DNA of 64,000 nt from positions 8,573,428 through 8,637,427 of the forward strand of contig LR990049.1 in NCBI GenBank assembly GCA_905147135.1. The letters are read 5' to 3'. Both the position numbers and the translations under genes were made by a program. Below the pieces are notes generated by a model. The model did not search any database. It was not told the origin of the DNA and worked only from the letters and a program-made list of their open reading frames with translations. Source of the stretch: Blastobasis lacticolella. Its lineage: Eukaryota > Arthropoda > Insecta > Lepidoptera > Blastobasidae. This document shows positions 23,530-36,071 of this stretch, one piece after another. The stretch's first letter is position 1; every line of letters begins with the position of its first letter.

Positions 23530-24310
23530 TTTTTTTATACAAGACAGGCATTTGACAACGAGGCAGCCGAAGCTGAAGCATGCCCGTCTTGGAACAGCCT
23601 ATTTACTCTAGCCTTGAAGGCATCCAGATTATATTGATCAGAGAACACACTCGCAGGCAACGTGTTCCATTCCTTAGCCGTACGCATTATAAAGGTCGAG
23701 CCAAAGCGGTTCGTGCGGATAGCTAGAAGATCCACGACATAAGGATTCGCGCTCGCCCGGATCGCGTCTCCCGATGGCGGAAAGGTGCCAGCGGAACGAG
23801 GTCGTGCAGCTGCTTCGCACACTCTCCGAAATGTAACCTGTAGAAGACCGACAGACGCGCAACCCTACGCCGATGTTCGAAGCTCTGCAGCCTAGCTTCA
23901 ATCAACCGCAGGCCACAAATTATCTTCTTTGCACGTTTTTCCACCGAATCTAAGGCCGCCATTTGACATTTGGCTAATCCACCCCAAAGGGGCAGCAGTA
24001 CTCCATACAGGATCGCACTTGTGCTTGATATAATTGCAACTGATTTGAAGTGAAGTACCGCCTAACCTTCAAGAGGATACCAAGTTTTTTGCTGCAGTCT
24101 TTGCTTTCGATTCGATGTACTGATCTGAAGTTGAGATTTAAAGATAGCTCAACACCAAGAAGCTGTAGGTTGTCGGTAATTTCCACAGTAACATCCCGAA
24201 AAGTTTGAGTTAGATGAAATGGACTCCTTTTGGCGGAAAACAAAACATGCCTGAGTTTTGGTTCCGTTGAACGCCAGCAGATTGGCTTCGTCCCAAGAAT
24301 AGACATAGAT
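23530..24310 (-). mobile_element. Non-LTR retrotransposon C-terminal RT region, frameshifted
   Basis: From 24306 downward the minus frames read FSAKRSPFHLTQTFRDV, LQLLGVELS, KKLGILLKVRRYFTSNQLQL, YQAQVRSCMEYC, then ALDSVEKRAKKIICGLR, QSFEHRRRVARLSVFYRLHF, then RTAKEWNTLPASVF and [14 protein letters not shown]. The order matches the C-terminal third of Jockey/CR1-like LINE ORF2 and needs at least two frame changes. The catalytic palm is not present. Confidence 0.9.
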
Positions 24311-24439
24311 AACTCCTTATAAGGAATTCTATAGATAACTCCTTATTAGGAATTCTCTATATCTCTCTCTTTAATTTACTTATTGAATAAATGTTTCTTG
24401 AGAAGGAATAACTTGAAATTATTTAACATTTAATACATC

Positions 24440-24530
24440 AGTGTCAAATGGTCAGAGGGCAGTCGCTCATAATCCCCGGGCCCTTATGCGCGGAAGCACC
24501 ACCAGGACATGAACGCCTAGATGATTATTT
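24440..24530 (+). mobile_element. SINE-A remnant
   Basis: GGTCAGAGGGCAGTCGCTC, CCCCGGGCCC, ATGCGCG and GAACGCCTAGATGATTATTT. The flanks share TTATTTAACAT near 24417 and 24530 and ATCAGT further out, suggesting an old target duplication. Confidence 0.8.
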
Positions 24531-24721
24531 TATTTAACATACATAAATCAGTACTGTCATTCTACGTAATACTGCGGAAACCGCATCACTGAAATGTTTA
24601 CAATGGAAACTATACAGCGACGGCGACGCGGCGCTTTTTGAGACCAAACCGCGCCATATTGTTTCCATAGTTGACGGCACCGTTATCTTAGGAAAGCTCA
24701 GTCCAATAAGCAAAGCTAGCA

Positions 24722-25167
24722 ACTGTGAGGGCTCCGTAGGTTATCTTAATTCATCGAGTACAATAAAAATTCCGCTTTGTAGCGATAGTAGAGGTTAAGA
24801 GACCCACAAAACGTAGGTCTGCCCGTGCACAAACTGGCACAAATTATTTTCTGACCCAACCTTCGACTTTTCTTAGCGATAGTACTTAGCACTCTTGGGT
24901 GGGTTCGAGAAGTAAAAAAAATCGGGGTGCCTTACATCCTCTTGGCAGTTTCGCTTTTCAGTTACATTTAAGTCACCGAAAATGAAATTTTTGTTACTTC
25001 TAGAACCCACACAATAGTCGAAGTTTGGATCACAAAAAATGTTTTTTGTTCCAGGTTTTGCATAGGCCGACCAACGTATTGTCGGTTTCCTAAACCTCTA
25101 CTATTGCTACAAAGTGGAATTTTTCTTGTACTGAAAAACGTAGGATAGCCTACGGCGCCCTCGCAGT
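24722..25167. repeat. Foldback repeat (family H, two inverted arms)
   Basis: The left arm from 24722 (ACTGTGAGGGCTCCGTAGG) and the right arm back from 25167 (ACTGCGAGGGCGCCGTAGG) are inverted copies over roughly 180-200 bases, including TCGCTACAAAG/TTGCTACAAAG and the inner ACTTCTCGAACCCAC/ACTTCTAGAACCCAC. About 60 bases separate them. The arms are too diverged to be recent. Another single arm is at 20682-20802. Confidence 0.8.
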
Positions 25168-27242
25168 ACATTTTCTGTTAACACCACAACAAAACCACGT
25201 TTGGTCGAAGTTGAAGCGATTTAGTCGGAAGCGAAATAAGCGGCAGCCTCATAAAGCTGGTCCGTGCGGGCAACGGGTTTAACACGAAAATGGAATCCCG
25301 GCGAAGGCGAGCCCATCCCAAAGAGCACTGGTTAAGCAGATTGTCGGTGTAACAAATGGGCCAATTCCATGGACGATCCCTTAAAAAACTTTCGAGGGTT
25401 TTTGCACAAAAACCTACCCAATTTGCTTTCAGTGTAATAATGACCAAACAAAGCCCGCATTTGCATACTTTGTCTCCACACCGACACTACTTTTCAAGAA
25501 GACACCGATCTTGACATCGAACATCAAGAGGAATTGTAATATATTCGCAGAGTTCTTGATTAATGCGATGGGAACACGAAATGTTCTAATATGTATTTGA
25601 TTCCATTGACTTGCAAAGCAGGCTTGTCGTAACTTTGCACTGTGTCCGAATTGAGCTGATGCGAGCTCTGTGCTTGACATCGGGATATTATGTAAGTTGG
25701 CTTGATATACCTACCCATATAAGTAGATACGGTCAGGATAAGCTCAGCTTTGTGTGAACATTTGCAGCCGGACAAACGAATAGCTAAGTAAATCCTTTTA
25801 TTCTGACTCTGAAAATGAACAAGCATTTACTTGGCTCTCGGGGTTAGATTCCGGATTCTGAAAATGGTTTTGTACTTTTTAAATAGAACAGACATTGCCC
25901 TACTTACTTCCTTTCAAACTAGGTATTTTTAAGAGAATTCTTCCTCTTCCATTTCGGATTTATTTTGCGGATAGGTATCCGTAATTTTAGAAGAGTGATA
26001 TCACGTATCCATTAACTGTTTAATAATCCGTTAATGTCATTTTACAAAATCATAATATCACCCGGTTTTACTTATATGTTATTAATCCCTATTTATGGCG
26101 GTCCAAACATTAATTAAAACTGATTTCCCTACGGGAAAGCATCTGTGCTACTGTAATATATCTTGATAATTAATTATGATATTAAATATTTTATCATTGC
26201 GCAGACAGTTTTGACAATATTCGTGTTTGATTTACAGCGTATTACCGCTGCGAGATAGTAAACGAATAAAAATGTTTTAGAGTAAAGTTTCCACAGTTAG
26301 TTTGAAACAAAAGGTAACTATTAATCACGACCGAAGTTATCTTAAATTTTCTCGTACAATATAAACCATGATATTGTGTTATTACTTTAAAGTACAGACG
26401 AGTTATAAAAGCAAATTATAAAATTTGTTAAATAGGCAAATAAAACAGATGTTTCCGACACCGAGTTACATAATTGGCAATCACGTTGAAACGGTGAAGG
26501 CGGTTGAAGCGCGCCCATTACTGCAAATCTCTCGCAATTTGAATACTAACCCCCAAAAACAAATGCGTAGCTATCACAAACAAAAACCCGTAATGGAGTA
26601 GGAATGCATTGTGAAAGAATTGACTTGCAAAGCAGGCCCCGGCGCCGCACCGAGCGCGAAGCCGCCGCATCCGCCACACCTATTGTCGGAAACTGAACAT
26701 TATGTAAACAACTTTTCAATAGTCACACTTTTGATACTGGTACACGATTGTGGTTATCTTCATATGATGGAGATCATCTTAGACATCGTCGTTGGGGTCT
26801 CGAAACTTTTATACTCATACCCATGCACACAACTTTTCTACGAATAGCCTATCTATCGTTATTCGTTACTACAACTTGGGGTTCCAGGTGAGCTTTCTAC
26901 CACGTCAAGAGTTCGTGAAACGTTATGAAACGAGATCCCTGACGAGATTTTACTCGTAGAGTAGGCATAACAGGGACATATTCGAGAAGGTTGTGATAAG
27001 GTAACCTACAAAGAACGCAATACGTTAGATATACTCATCAGGTAGGCTTTTGTACAAGTGGATTTTGCGCCTGTGTGTCGGCTTTATGTAAAAATTTAGA
27101 TCTTGCAGTAGGTATACGACGTTTATGAAAAATTACGATATTTGTAATAAAAGACGCGAGAAAACTCGCTTAAACTTTTTAAGATCGTTTTTAAGGGTCG
27201 AGATCTTGCGCAGCTGTAGCTAAAAATCGAACTACTTTTAAG
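25168..27242. other. No recognised gene; possible decayed coding at 25175-25700
   Basis: The first 500 bases have long open stretches in both directions and a coding-like composition, but I recognise no domain. 26630-26680 is a short GC-rich patch. The rest is AT-rich. Confidence 0.4.
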
Positions 27243-27350
27243 CAATATTGGTTTTACGACCTTCGTGGTTATTTACTACAGTTTCATGTGTGAACACATA
27301 CATATTATCGGGTTTACTTTCAAGCAGTTCGCGGTATAGGTTCGATCGGC
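27243..27350 (+). repeat. Repeat family F copy
   Basis: GGTTTTACGACCTTCGTGG and TTATTTACTACAGTTTC match the start of the copies at 35773-35915 and 56423-56533. Confidence 0.6.
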
Positions 27351-27789
27351 TAACTCCTCCGCGTCACAGTTTTACTGGCAGTTTTCCCCAGGCGGGCGCG
27401 TCTCGTCAACTTTTGTATTTGTTCGTTCCACTCGCCTCCGCTATGCAATAACCATTAAGCCGGGCTATTTTGCTGCCTTGTATTTGTGTACCCAGTTATA
27501 GGAACGTCTGGTGGTCTTCTAACATTATCAGTTACTAGGTAAAAAATAATGTTACGTGTTACCGACCAAACCAGAATTCAGGCCTAACTGTCTGACAACT
27601 TTTGACCAATTAATCTAGTTTGGACTAGGCCGAACTGAAGTAAATTAACGGATTTTGAGCAATACTTTGAAGTCTACTAGAGAGCTTTTAGAATTATAAG
27701 GCTCTAGAGAACGGAAAGGGATAAGGTAGGTAATGAAAATGGTACAAAGGTGTCGGAGTATTTACATTTTCGGTATTTTTAGGTTTAGT

Positions 27790-27915
27790 TTTATTTTTAA
27801 TTTTTAGGTACGGGTCGTCCCGTGACCATGATGCATGCAACTGATGTAAGAAACCCGGAACATACCCTTAAAATGTGTAATAATAACCGCGATAGTTTAA
27901 AACATTATGTTTTAG
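27790..27915 (+). repeat. Repeat family G copy
   Basis: GAAACCCGGAACATACCCTT, AAAATGTGTAATAATAACCG and CGATAGTTTAAAACATTA recur at 42858-42992. Inverted, this end resembles family F (GTTTTA-ACT-TCG-GGTTATT), so F and G may be the two ends of one inverted-repeat element. Confidence 0.7.
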
Positions 27916-28394
27916 TTTATTGTTAAATATTTATTATATTACATTACTAAAAATACATAAGATGTACAACGAAAGACACCGCGGGGCTTAGTCTTATCTT
28001 ACATTTTAAATAATACTTACTTTTAAAGACCAATTTTAAACTGTTTTGCTTTCTTTATGAACATATCTTGGAATTGGTTAAAATTACTATAATAAATAAA
28101 AAGTAAATACCGTCCCACTCAACCGTCCCCGTTCAACCACTCTCCGGGTCCCCAGCGGAAGATCTTTGTCAACCTCGCATCGAAAACGTAGGAGGTATTA
28201 GGAGGCACACCTAACGAGTAGCGAAATCGTTGCGGTGCCAAAGTTCTATGTACATTTGGACGTTGATGTGAAATTTCATTATTTTCATTTTTTTTTCAGT
28301 CACTTTCACATGTCGAGTAGATCACAACGATGATTTAGTTAGCCGGATACAAGACCTACACGTAATCGATAACACCCCCTCGTAATAAATAAAT

Positions 28395-28480
28395 AATCGT
28401 GGACAAATTCACACAGCGCCATCTAGCCCCAAACTAAGCAAAGCTTGTACTATGGGTGCTAGATAACTGAACTATTGGTA
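28395..28480 (-). repeat. Repeat family I fragment
   Basis: AATCGTGGACAAATTCACAC, AGCGCCATCTAGCCCC, AACTAAGCAAAGCTTGTACT and ATGGGTGCTAGATAACTG. It is a common lepidopteran repeat type; see 49790-50010 for the copy with a tRNA-like end. Confidence 0.75.
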
Positions 28481-28937
28481 AGAATTCAATTCTTTTCTAT
28501 TGCCGTACAAAGCTCCTCCACTGGGTCTGTGCTCAATAGAGATTTAAGTATAACGCAAATCACCTAGTCCACAATAAATAAAAGATCCAAATTATCTCAA
28601 TACGTTAATATGCGGACGTAATTGCGTCCTCATGAAGGGCAGGCAATTAATGCCTCAGCTAGACTAGACAGTTGTAACGAATTAGATACTATTATGTAGG
28701 TATTTTATCATCGTCCTCACTCGCCGAGGCGTGGGTCTTATTGATTACTTTATAATGAGCGTTTGATATGAATCTGGCCGTTATTGAACAAGCCATCGAG
28801 ATGTTACCGCGATTCGCAGCTAATGAGAGCCGATTTCATCGTCCATTTCCCCATTTCGGGGACGCGCCGAAGAACGCGGAAGTCGACAGAAATAATTAGT
28901 GACGACTACATTTGTAAGTGCCACTTTTACATGTTGT
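28481..28937. other. No recognisable feature
   Basis: Mixed sequence without a coding signal or known family. Confidence 0.5.
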
Positions 28938-29172
28938 AAGGCGTCCGTGTGGTGTCCGGCAAAGTAGTTGTCAAACAGGGAAAGTAATGTTTTCGAGGCA
29001 AAAGATCAAGAGTCTCCGTAGTCTGGAAAATGGGCAGCAGCATTTTCCACTGTTATATTTAAACACTGCGATCTCCAACCCGCCTTCCAAGCGTGGAGAT
29101 TATGGCAATAACCTCCCCTTTGGTGGGAGAGGCTCTATGTCCTGCAGTGGACTATTACGGGCTGTGATGATG
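28938..29172 (+). mobile_element. SINE-B, rearranged copy
   Basis: The 5' end CCGTGTGGTGTCCGGCAAAG is followed by a block (AGTTGTCAAACAGGG) that replaces the usual AATAGCACAAACC part. It then rejoins at GTTTTCGAGGCAAAAGATC and runs to CCTGCAGTGGACTATTACGG and a short GATGATGA tail. Confidence 0.88.
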
Positions 29173-29345
29173 AAGGCCAGGACTTCTAAATTACTCTACT
29201 CGCAGTCGGATTTACTGTATAACCTTTATAAGCCGAGATTTCGATAATGTTTATACTCTGTCGTAAGCTCTAATAAAGTCTTATTGCTTTCCCTAACGAA
29301 TTCTAGTTGTGTCTCTCTCCGTCACTGTCCTTTGAAAGTAGGTTT

Positions 29346-29402
29346 AATAGATTGTCATCTTGACGTTAATATCCTGGTGGTGCTCTCGCGCGCGAGGGCC
29401 CG
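29346..29402 (-). mobile_element. SINE-A remnant
   Basis: Antisense ATCTTGACGTTAATATCCTG, GTGCTCTCGCGCGCGAGGGC and CCGGTGTC. About 57 bases of the SINE 3' end are present. No target duplication was found. Confidence 0.8.
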
Positions 29403-32064
29403 GTGTCTTACTTAAAGTTCGTAAGACAAGTCGTTTGAAGGTATATATTGAATGTGTAAATAATCAGGCCCTATGGGATAAAGGTTTGGGTAAATAAACA
29501 GACAGTCTTCTTTTACACTCTGTGTTAATCAAGATAAATCAATAGAAAAGCAAGTTATGTGGAGATGGCTGACGGAGGATATAAGTATGAATCAAAATGG
29601 GAGACAAAAGATGAAATGAAGTTAACAATCACCATTGTCATTGTTAAAATAGAAATTCAAATAAAAAGAAATTAACTTTAGCTGACATTAATTGTGTAAC
29701 GGATCCGACAAGTCCATCAAAATGCATGTCGGTCCACGCACCACAAGAACGCACAGGCAAACCGAAATTATATGGGCTCCGTTTTTGCCTACGCCTACGG
29801 ACGCGGTGTAGCGTTACATCCGGGAAAGCGTTACGCGAGCCCAGCTGTGATAAGGAAATCGACCGAGAGGATCAGGATAGTTGGGTTTTATTCCTCAAAC
29901 CAGGAAGTAGATAAGAACACGGATTCTGGAGTAAGTTATACGTTACTTAAATATGTAGTCAGATATAAAGAGTACTTACAGTTGTAGATATAGAGGGAGT
30001 TGAGTGTTGCAGACATTTTAGATGAAACAAATTTTAACGACTTGATATTTATCACTTTATCCACGTTTCGTTCACATTTAACTAAAAAAATAGGGTTTTC
30101 TAGTTTGTACTAAAACCTAGTTAGGTAGGGGAGACTGGGCCTTGTTGTGTAACTAGTAACGGCGGGTGTTCTCAGCGAATATGACCTTATTATTTCAAGT
30201 CTTTCGAGACACAAAAATAACTATGTGAAGGGTCATTGGACGTTATTTATATCTGATGTTCTCTTTATTCCGGCTATCCACAGGATGGTAATCTAAATGT
30301 AATTAAATTACCTACCCACTTCTCCTAATTTTACTTGCCGCATACTAAAATTCTCAATATTCTTTGAAATCTGGATAATAGGTACATAGGCTAAGATTTA
30401 TTTTTATTTTCAGTTGTCATCTTTATTAATAAGATATAAAGTATGAAATTATTTATGTATGTTGACAGTACAAGACGATTTCTGAAAATTATTACAAGTA
30501 GCCCCAGTGTCTCTTATTTTTAATTTTTCATTTCCTTCCTTCCTGGTAATGCTGAAGTAATAAGCGTAATTAATTAAATATGATATGAAGCTCACGACGG
30601 CTTTAATAAATAAGTAAATATTCAAATTGCTTATTTTTCGCCAGAAAAATAACCTAATGAAATAAATTATGCACTAAGTTTACCTTGCTATCTGTACCGG
30701 TTCTATCTGATGTACCTAACCTTTAATATGGAATCGATTACTTCCAATAACGGCAAATAGTGTTCGTCAATAACAGAGAGAGACAATTGAATATAATATG
30801 TGATAATGCTACAAAATTGAGGTTAGCCTAGAGTCGTGCAAGCATTTCCTTGCTCAATTTGTTCCGTTCCACTATTAAACCGTATCCCGCGGCGAAACAG
30901 CGACGAGAGTAGTACAGTGAACGATCACTCAGGTAGTAATCGTCCCGCCGACACATTACACGGGATAAGTGTGCCAAATAATTAAAACAATTTAGCGGAA
31001 TTGCTCCCGGCCCGCCGATCCTCCTTGATTGCGATTGAGACAAAACCGCCTTGATTAACTTTGTTCGGCCCTTACTTACGTGTCAATCGCAGTGCGTAAT
31101 AGAATACAGCAAAGGCTACAGCCAATAATATGCGGATCTCAAATTGAATAATTTGCTTAATTTATGGTCAGAGGAGCAGCTGAAAGTCAATTGTATACAA
31201 TTTCAAAGTATTTAATTATAAGTATATATGTAGTCCTTTTTTAATTTTCTTTTTTCCTCTTCTTCTTCTTTCATTGTAAATTCCCTATCATTTAGTTTGT
31301 TTTATGAATAAATGTACTAACTAATGTACGTAATTTAGAAAATTTTCCACTGCAACTGAAAGGTTTATGACACAAGCAACTAAACTAACGAAATATAAAT
31401 ATTAACCTTCAGTTTGTAAGCAAACATTATATATTACTGAAAACTAAACTCACTCGCATCATTCTGCAGAACTACAAACAAATACGCGCCGACATTATTT
31501 AATAAAATTTTCTGCAAATGCCGATTGAATATTTTAGTGGAGCGCAGCCGTATTTGCATACATAGTTCATCCAACAAGCCACTCAATGCATACAAAAGAC
31601 CCGAAAATCCCGAGAATAGGTGAAACACCTTTGCCGAATAAAGAACCGGCATTTCTGGGCCTATGGGCTATGGGCCTACGCTTACCGATGCCAAATATTC
31701 TCTCCGCGTAGACACACAGTTCGTACACTTGACCTCGTTTCCAATCCATTCGAATGTGTAATGGGATTTTTCGAACATGAAATGTGTCAGGGAAAGCACT
31801 CGAATGTTTTCACATACGTTTACAGGTGAAATAAAATGCGAGTTTTACGACATGTTCTCTCGGATCCGCGGGTTTTGTTCTTGTATGTCTACTCCACGTA
31901 AGAGGTTAATAGATTGTCTTGTTGAAAATTGCTGTAGAAAAAATTTGCATTTGTTGCTCAAATAGTACGGAGCGAATTAAGTCCTTACATAGTTTAGTGT
32001 TATGCTCTACAAGATGAGAAGAAACACACCGTTGTAGACTTAGAAATAGTATACTTACCGGTCT
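29403..32064. other. No recognisable gene or repeat
   Basis: 2.7 kb of mostly AT-rich DNA. Open stretches at 29726-29987 and 31620-31965 show no known domain. A pyrimidine-rich run lies at 31236-31275. Confidence 0.45.
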
Positions 32065-32088
32065 ATAGGTACATGAAAATGTACCTAT
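32065..32088. repeat. 10-bp hairpin with GAAA loop
   Basis: ATAGGTACAT, loop GAAA, ATGTACCTAT; perfect arms. TAGGTAC is abundant all over this window, so a chance origin is plausible. Confidence 0.75.
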
Positions 32089-33064
32089 TTTATAGAAATG
32101 TGATGCTTCATAGGCTTAACTCTAGAAATCAAAAATTCGTGAGCAATTTCTAATTCTACCTCTGATATGATAGTACTCAATATAGCGATTATTGACGATA
32201 TACATTTTACAATTCAAATACGGTACTGATTGTCTATTGATATAAGGAAATAATAGCTTAATGGACGCCCATTAGGTATGTTCAACTTGTAACCTCCATT
32301 GTATTCGCTTAATAAATACAATACTGTCCAATACTTCAGTAAACCGATATCGGTAATAATCTAGAGTACCTACCTAATTCAAAACGGGTGCAGACCTGGT
32401 AGGTAAAAACTAACATGGCAATTATTCATTGGGACGCGGAGGTAAAAAGTTAGCGTGTCTGACAAGTTTGTCAGTTGGAAGTTGCTCTTCCCGTGATATG
32501 TGTTGTTGGCCGCTCTCGGATTCTACATAATAGATGCACTCATTCCATAAGACTGGAACAGGGCGACCCCAGCAGCCCTGTTCCGGCGAGATAGGGCGGG
32601 GAGCAACAATGAAGATTGTTTGCTGACATCATTCCGCTGCGCAGGGCTCCTTTCATACTCTGGGAAAGACACACAACTCATTATCTTTAAAGTTGTTTCG
32701 ACTTAGCTGCCTCCGACTGTGTAGTGTAGCTACGGGAACTGCGACGGACTTAAAACGTACTTTGCTCATTAGTGAATGTATTCAGATAGGTAGTGTGATG
32801 TATCAAACTTGTACCTCTGTCTGCCTTTAAATTATTTATTTGACAATTGTAAGAGCGAGTTATGCTGATTGATGTCCCCCTATCTATAATTTATCAGGTA
32901 CCGCGTTCTGTGAGAAAATCAGAAACCCGTGACGTCACTCAGCTCATTAACGCTAAGGTAAACATTGTATTTTTCAGTTGCAGCATCTCGTCCCGCTCGG
33001 CCTTAATAAGTGCACAGCAATTAGCGAGTAGGGCGAGGCGCAGGGAGGGCGGCGACACACCATC

Positions 33065-33102
33065 CGACTGGACGACTGGCCGACTGACCGACTGCGACTG
33101 GC
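33065..33102. repeat. Mini-array of CGACTG units
   Basis: About five CGACTG(G/A)-type units in a row (CGACTGGACGACTGGC, CGACTGACCGACTGCGACTGG). It sits at the end of a GC-rich patch that starts near 32975 after a TTTTTCAGTTGCAG, which resembles a splice acceptor, but no gene is supported. Confidence 0.75.
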
Positions 33103-33149
33103 TGAAACGATGCCTATCTGCGAATTAGTGGTAACGCGTGTGTAACCAT

Positions 33150-33302
33150 GGCGAGTACTGGTCAGGTTCCTCTGTTAACAGACTCACGGAGGTCAATTGA
33201 CAGATGTAATTACTTGACTTGCCCAATTCTGGATCATGGTCAAGGCGGACTCCCGCCTCCGCGGGCGGGATCGCAGCCGGGATATTGACGCCAAGATGAT
33301 TA
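33150..33302 (+). mobile_element. SINE-A, 5'-truncated copy
   Basis: TGGTCAGGTTCCTCTG, GACTCACGGAGGTCAATTGA, GGATCATGGTCAAGGCGGAC, then GACGCCAAGATGATTAAC. The CCTCGTGCGCGAG part is altered to CCGCCTCCGCGGGCGGG, a new hairpin. Confidence 0.88.
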
Positions 33303-34098
33303 ACTGGTTGACTGTTAAACAAAGCCTCAATTGCTTTAAGTCCGCCAATTGCTGTAATTTATGCAATAAAGTTTTTATATGAAATAAATTACTTATGTAT
33401 TATTTATTTATTTATTTAACAATTTATTGTACACAAGATTGATACAAAAGTATATGACATAAAATATCAGACACAACAGGCCAACTTGGAATGCTACATG
33501 TAGTCGCGCTAGTGGAGGTAGAGGATGGGTATAGCAAGTAGCCTATATGTGATACAAAGTTGCAACTTTCGCATTTATATTGTTAGCTAGAGGGATTTCG
33601 AGCAGACAAAATTCTAGATAGAGCTAAAAGAGCTGAAAATTCTGATAGGCACTAACGCAAACTTCTTTAAGCGGCGCCGATAGGCCATTTGCAACAGGCG
33701 TTTCCGACCCGCTTTCATGAAGATTGTGACAAAACTATCCACTACGTTATGATGACGTTGATTGTATAACAACATTAATAAGAAAGTTCAAAAACTGGTC
33801 CAATAGGACGAAATGCTTTAAAGTAAGGACGATGGAATATCTAACTATTGACTACACTACTTACTATCTTGCGTGTTAGGTAAAAGTTTTATTGTAGTTA
33901 CTAAACACACGTTAATTTACTTTGTAATTGCTAGCTTGTGTAGCTACTGCGTGTAGCGATGGCTACATATAACGTAACAACTTTTAGCACTGACCAAGAC
34001 TTCACCTAATTACTTGTTTCAATGTGGTCGTAGCTGTAACAATCATTTCAAAGTGCTGTGCTGTAAAGTGTACTGACTCGGTTTAGAACAAATCTAAC
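33303..34098. other. Probable LINE 3' end, otherwise nothing
   Basis: TTATTTATTTATTTAACAA at 33402-33422 then TTTATTGTACACAAG looks like the antisense 3' end of a retrotransposon, but no ORF is readable beyond it. The remainder to 34098 is unassigned. Confidence 0.4.
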
Positions 34099-34100
34099 TA

Positions 34101-34343
34101 GAGCTCGTGTAGTCTAAAATGACGCGCCCCACTACTTAGTTAGTTGATTTCGATCTGTGAGTGCAAATATTGATAACGACACTTCATCTGTGTGGGAGCC
34201 AATGAACGACGCACGTTTGAATTTCACGGGCAACTGAATGACCAATTCCGACGGCATTTGTATATGTATTGCGTCCATATTTTAAACTCGCTTGTGTGCG
34301 TTAATGCGATAGTGGGGCGCGTCATTTTAGATTAGACGAGGTC
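34101..34343. mobile_element. 243-bp MITE with 34-bp TIRs and TA duplication
   Basis: The left end GAGCTCGTGTAGTCTAAAAT and the inverted right end GACCTCGTCTAATCTAAAAT both continue GACGCGCCCCACTA; three mismatches in 34. TA flanks both sides (34099-34100, 34344-34345). The interior of 175 bases has no ORF. Confidence 0.87.
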
Positions 34344-34345
34344 TA

Positions 34346-35772
34346 CTTTAATTATACTGTGTACGAGTACATATCTACGAAATACATGTTCGCTTTATAT
34401 TCGCAACTGAAAGTTCGCTTCGATAACTTCTACATAATATTATGAAAATGTAACTGTGCCTTGACAGTTCATCTTACTCCTCCAACTAGTAAGTGAATTT
34501 ATGTGTAGGTAAAATAAAATAAAGACGTAAATCCTATCGTATCGTGTGACGGGGACAGGCTTCACGGTTCATTACCGGTAGCATTTCGCCGGGCCGGTGA
34601 GGCGCCGGCCGGCATGCTGTAATGATCGCACCGCGGTCTAGCCTCGGCCGTAGTCTTGGACTGTGGACTTATCATAGAGATTATTATACTTCGTAGGTAC
34701 ATCATTGACAAAAGTTTAGGTAGGTACCATAACCAGATAGGTAATTCACGTAGTAGACCAGACACCTGTTTGGGGATCACCAATGCATTCCCCACCTTTA
34801 AAAGACTAGTTTCTTTAATTTCTCGTTTCGTTGTTGGCTACAAAATTCATACAAGATCTATTTCACTTGCCTATTTACGGTCCACTGCTTTCTATAGGTA
34901 CTATTCTATCTCGCCTTTATCCTAACAGGGCTCGTACTCAACCACGACGTGGTCGTTTTCATGAATTAGTTGTAGAATATTCATCAGCATAATCAATTCA
35001 GTAGCAGGGCGACCAAGCCTGGACTTTAATATTCCTAGCGCTTGCTTAGGTACGCACTGCTTCCGATACTATACCGAAGAAAGCTGTCAAATGTAGGTAC
35101 GGTAATATTTCTATGACTGCTTACGCTCTAGATACCTATTTTGGTTCTGAACGAGTTTTCTATTAACCGTAAATTTGAATTCGTCGCGAAAACGACAGTT
35201 TTACAGTACCGACCTAGTATTTGGTATTCATCGCCGTAATTGGAACGCCAACTTAAAGTTCATGGACTCTATAGATCTCTATTTTTACGAACTCTCATCG
35301 GGTACAGTGCGTAAGCGCTGTCAATGTGAGATTTGATGTCTATAAATATATGCGTAGAACGACTAAGTAAATATTAAGAGGAAAATTTTAAAAATTAAAG
35401 TGAGCGCCATGCTGACTTTCTGGCGGTGTGATAAAGATGTAGAAAATTGCCTCCCCATACCACGATACAATGTTACTCGAAAATGCAATTGACATTACAC
35501 AATCTCCCCGCTGGGACATTGTTTCAGCTGGTCGTCGTCTTTAAATGTTCCGTAGAAAAACTTCAATAATGCAAAGATACAGTGGTACAATGTCGTTTAG
35601 GGTTCCGTGCAACGTTTATTGTTTTGGTACATAGTAGTAGTATTTTCTCTGTTTCCTAGCAGGCACTGGTACTGATGCGATATTATATCTAATTGATCCG
35701 TTTCATTCAACTAGGGCTGATTTTTCAATTTTTTAAATAAAAATAGAACCTGCCTACTACCTACCTACGAAA
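34346..35772. other. No recognisable gene
   Basis: AT-rich, with a GC patch at 34570-34660 containing GCCGGGCCGGTGAGGCGCCG, CCGGC self-complementary text. Nothing was assigned. Confidence 0.45.
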
Positions 35773-35915
35773 TTTTGATGTAGGTTTTAGACTTTCGTGG
35801 TTATTCACTGCACATACATTGTCACTAAAATCGGGGTTATCTCCTTGTGACTATCGAGTGTGCAACGGTTCCAAAACATCGTGGTGAGAAAACTGATTTT
35901 AGTAATATTTTGATG
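35773..35915 (+). repeat. Repeat family F copy
   Basis: GTAGGTTTTAGACTTTCGTG, GTTATTCACTGCACATAC, then CACTAAAATCGGGGTTATCT and, inverted, AAAACTGATTTTAGT. The last pair forms an internal inverted repeat. Confidence 0.65.
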
Positions 35916-36071
35916 TTACTTTGCTTCTGCATTTTTAAAACTTGCTCTTCTTGTTCTGTTAAAACTACTTCTAGTTAAATTCCATACATTGTCGTATACT
36001 TCTTGCATTTTTGACAGGCACACATTTCACCAACCAATTACAATACTGCTGTAACCGTTCATTTGTGATTC

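Noticed and set aside
25178..25826. Overlapping open frames as a transposase or host gene
   Set aside because: No motif could be recognised in any frame and the frames overlap on both strands; left as unassigned.
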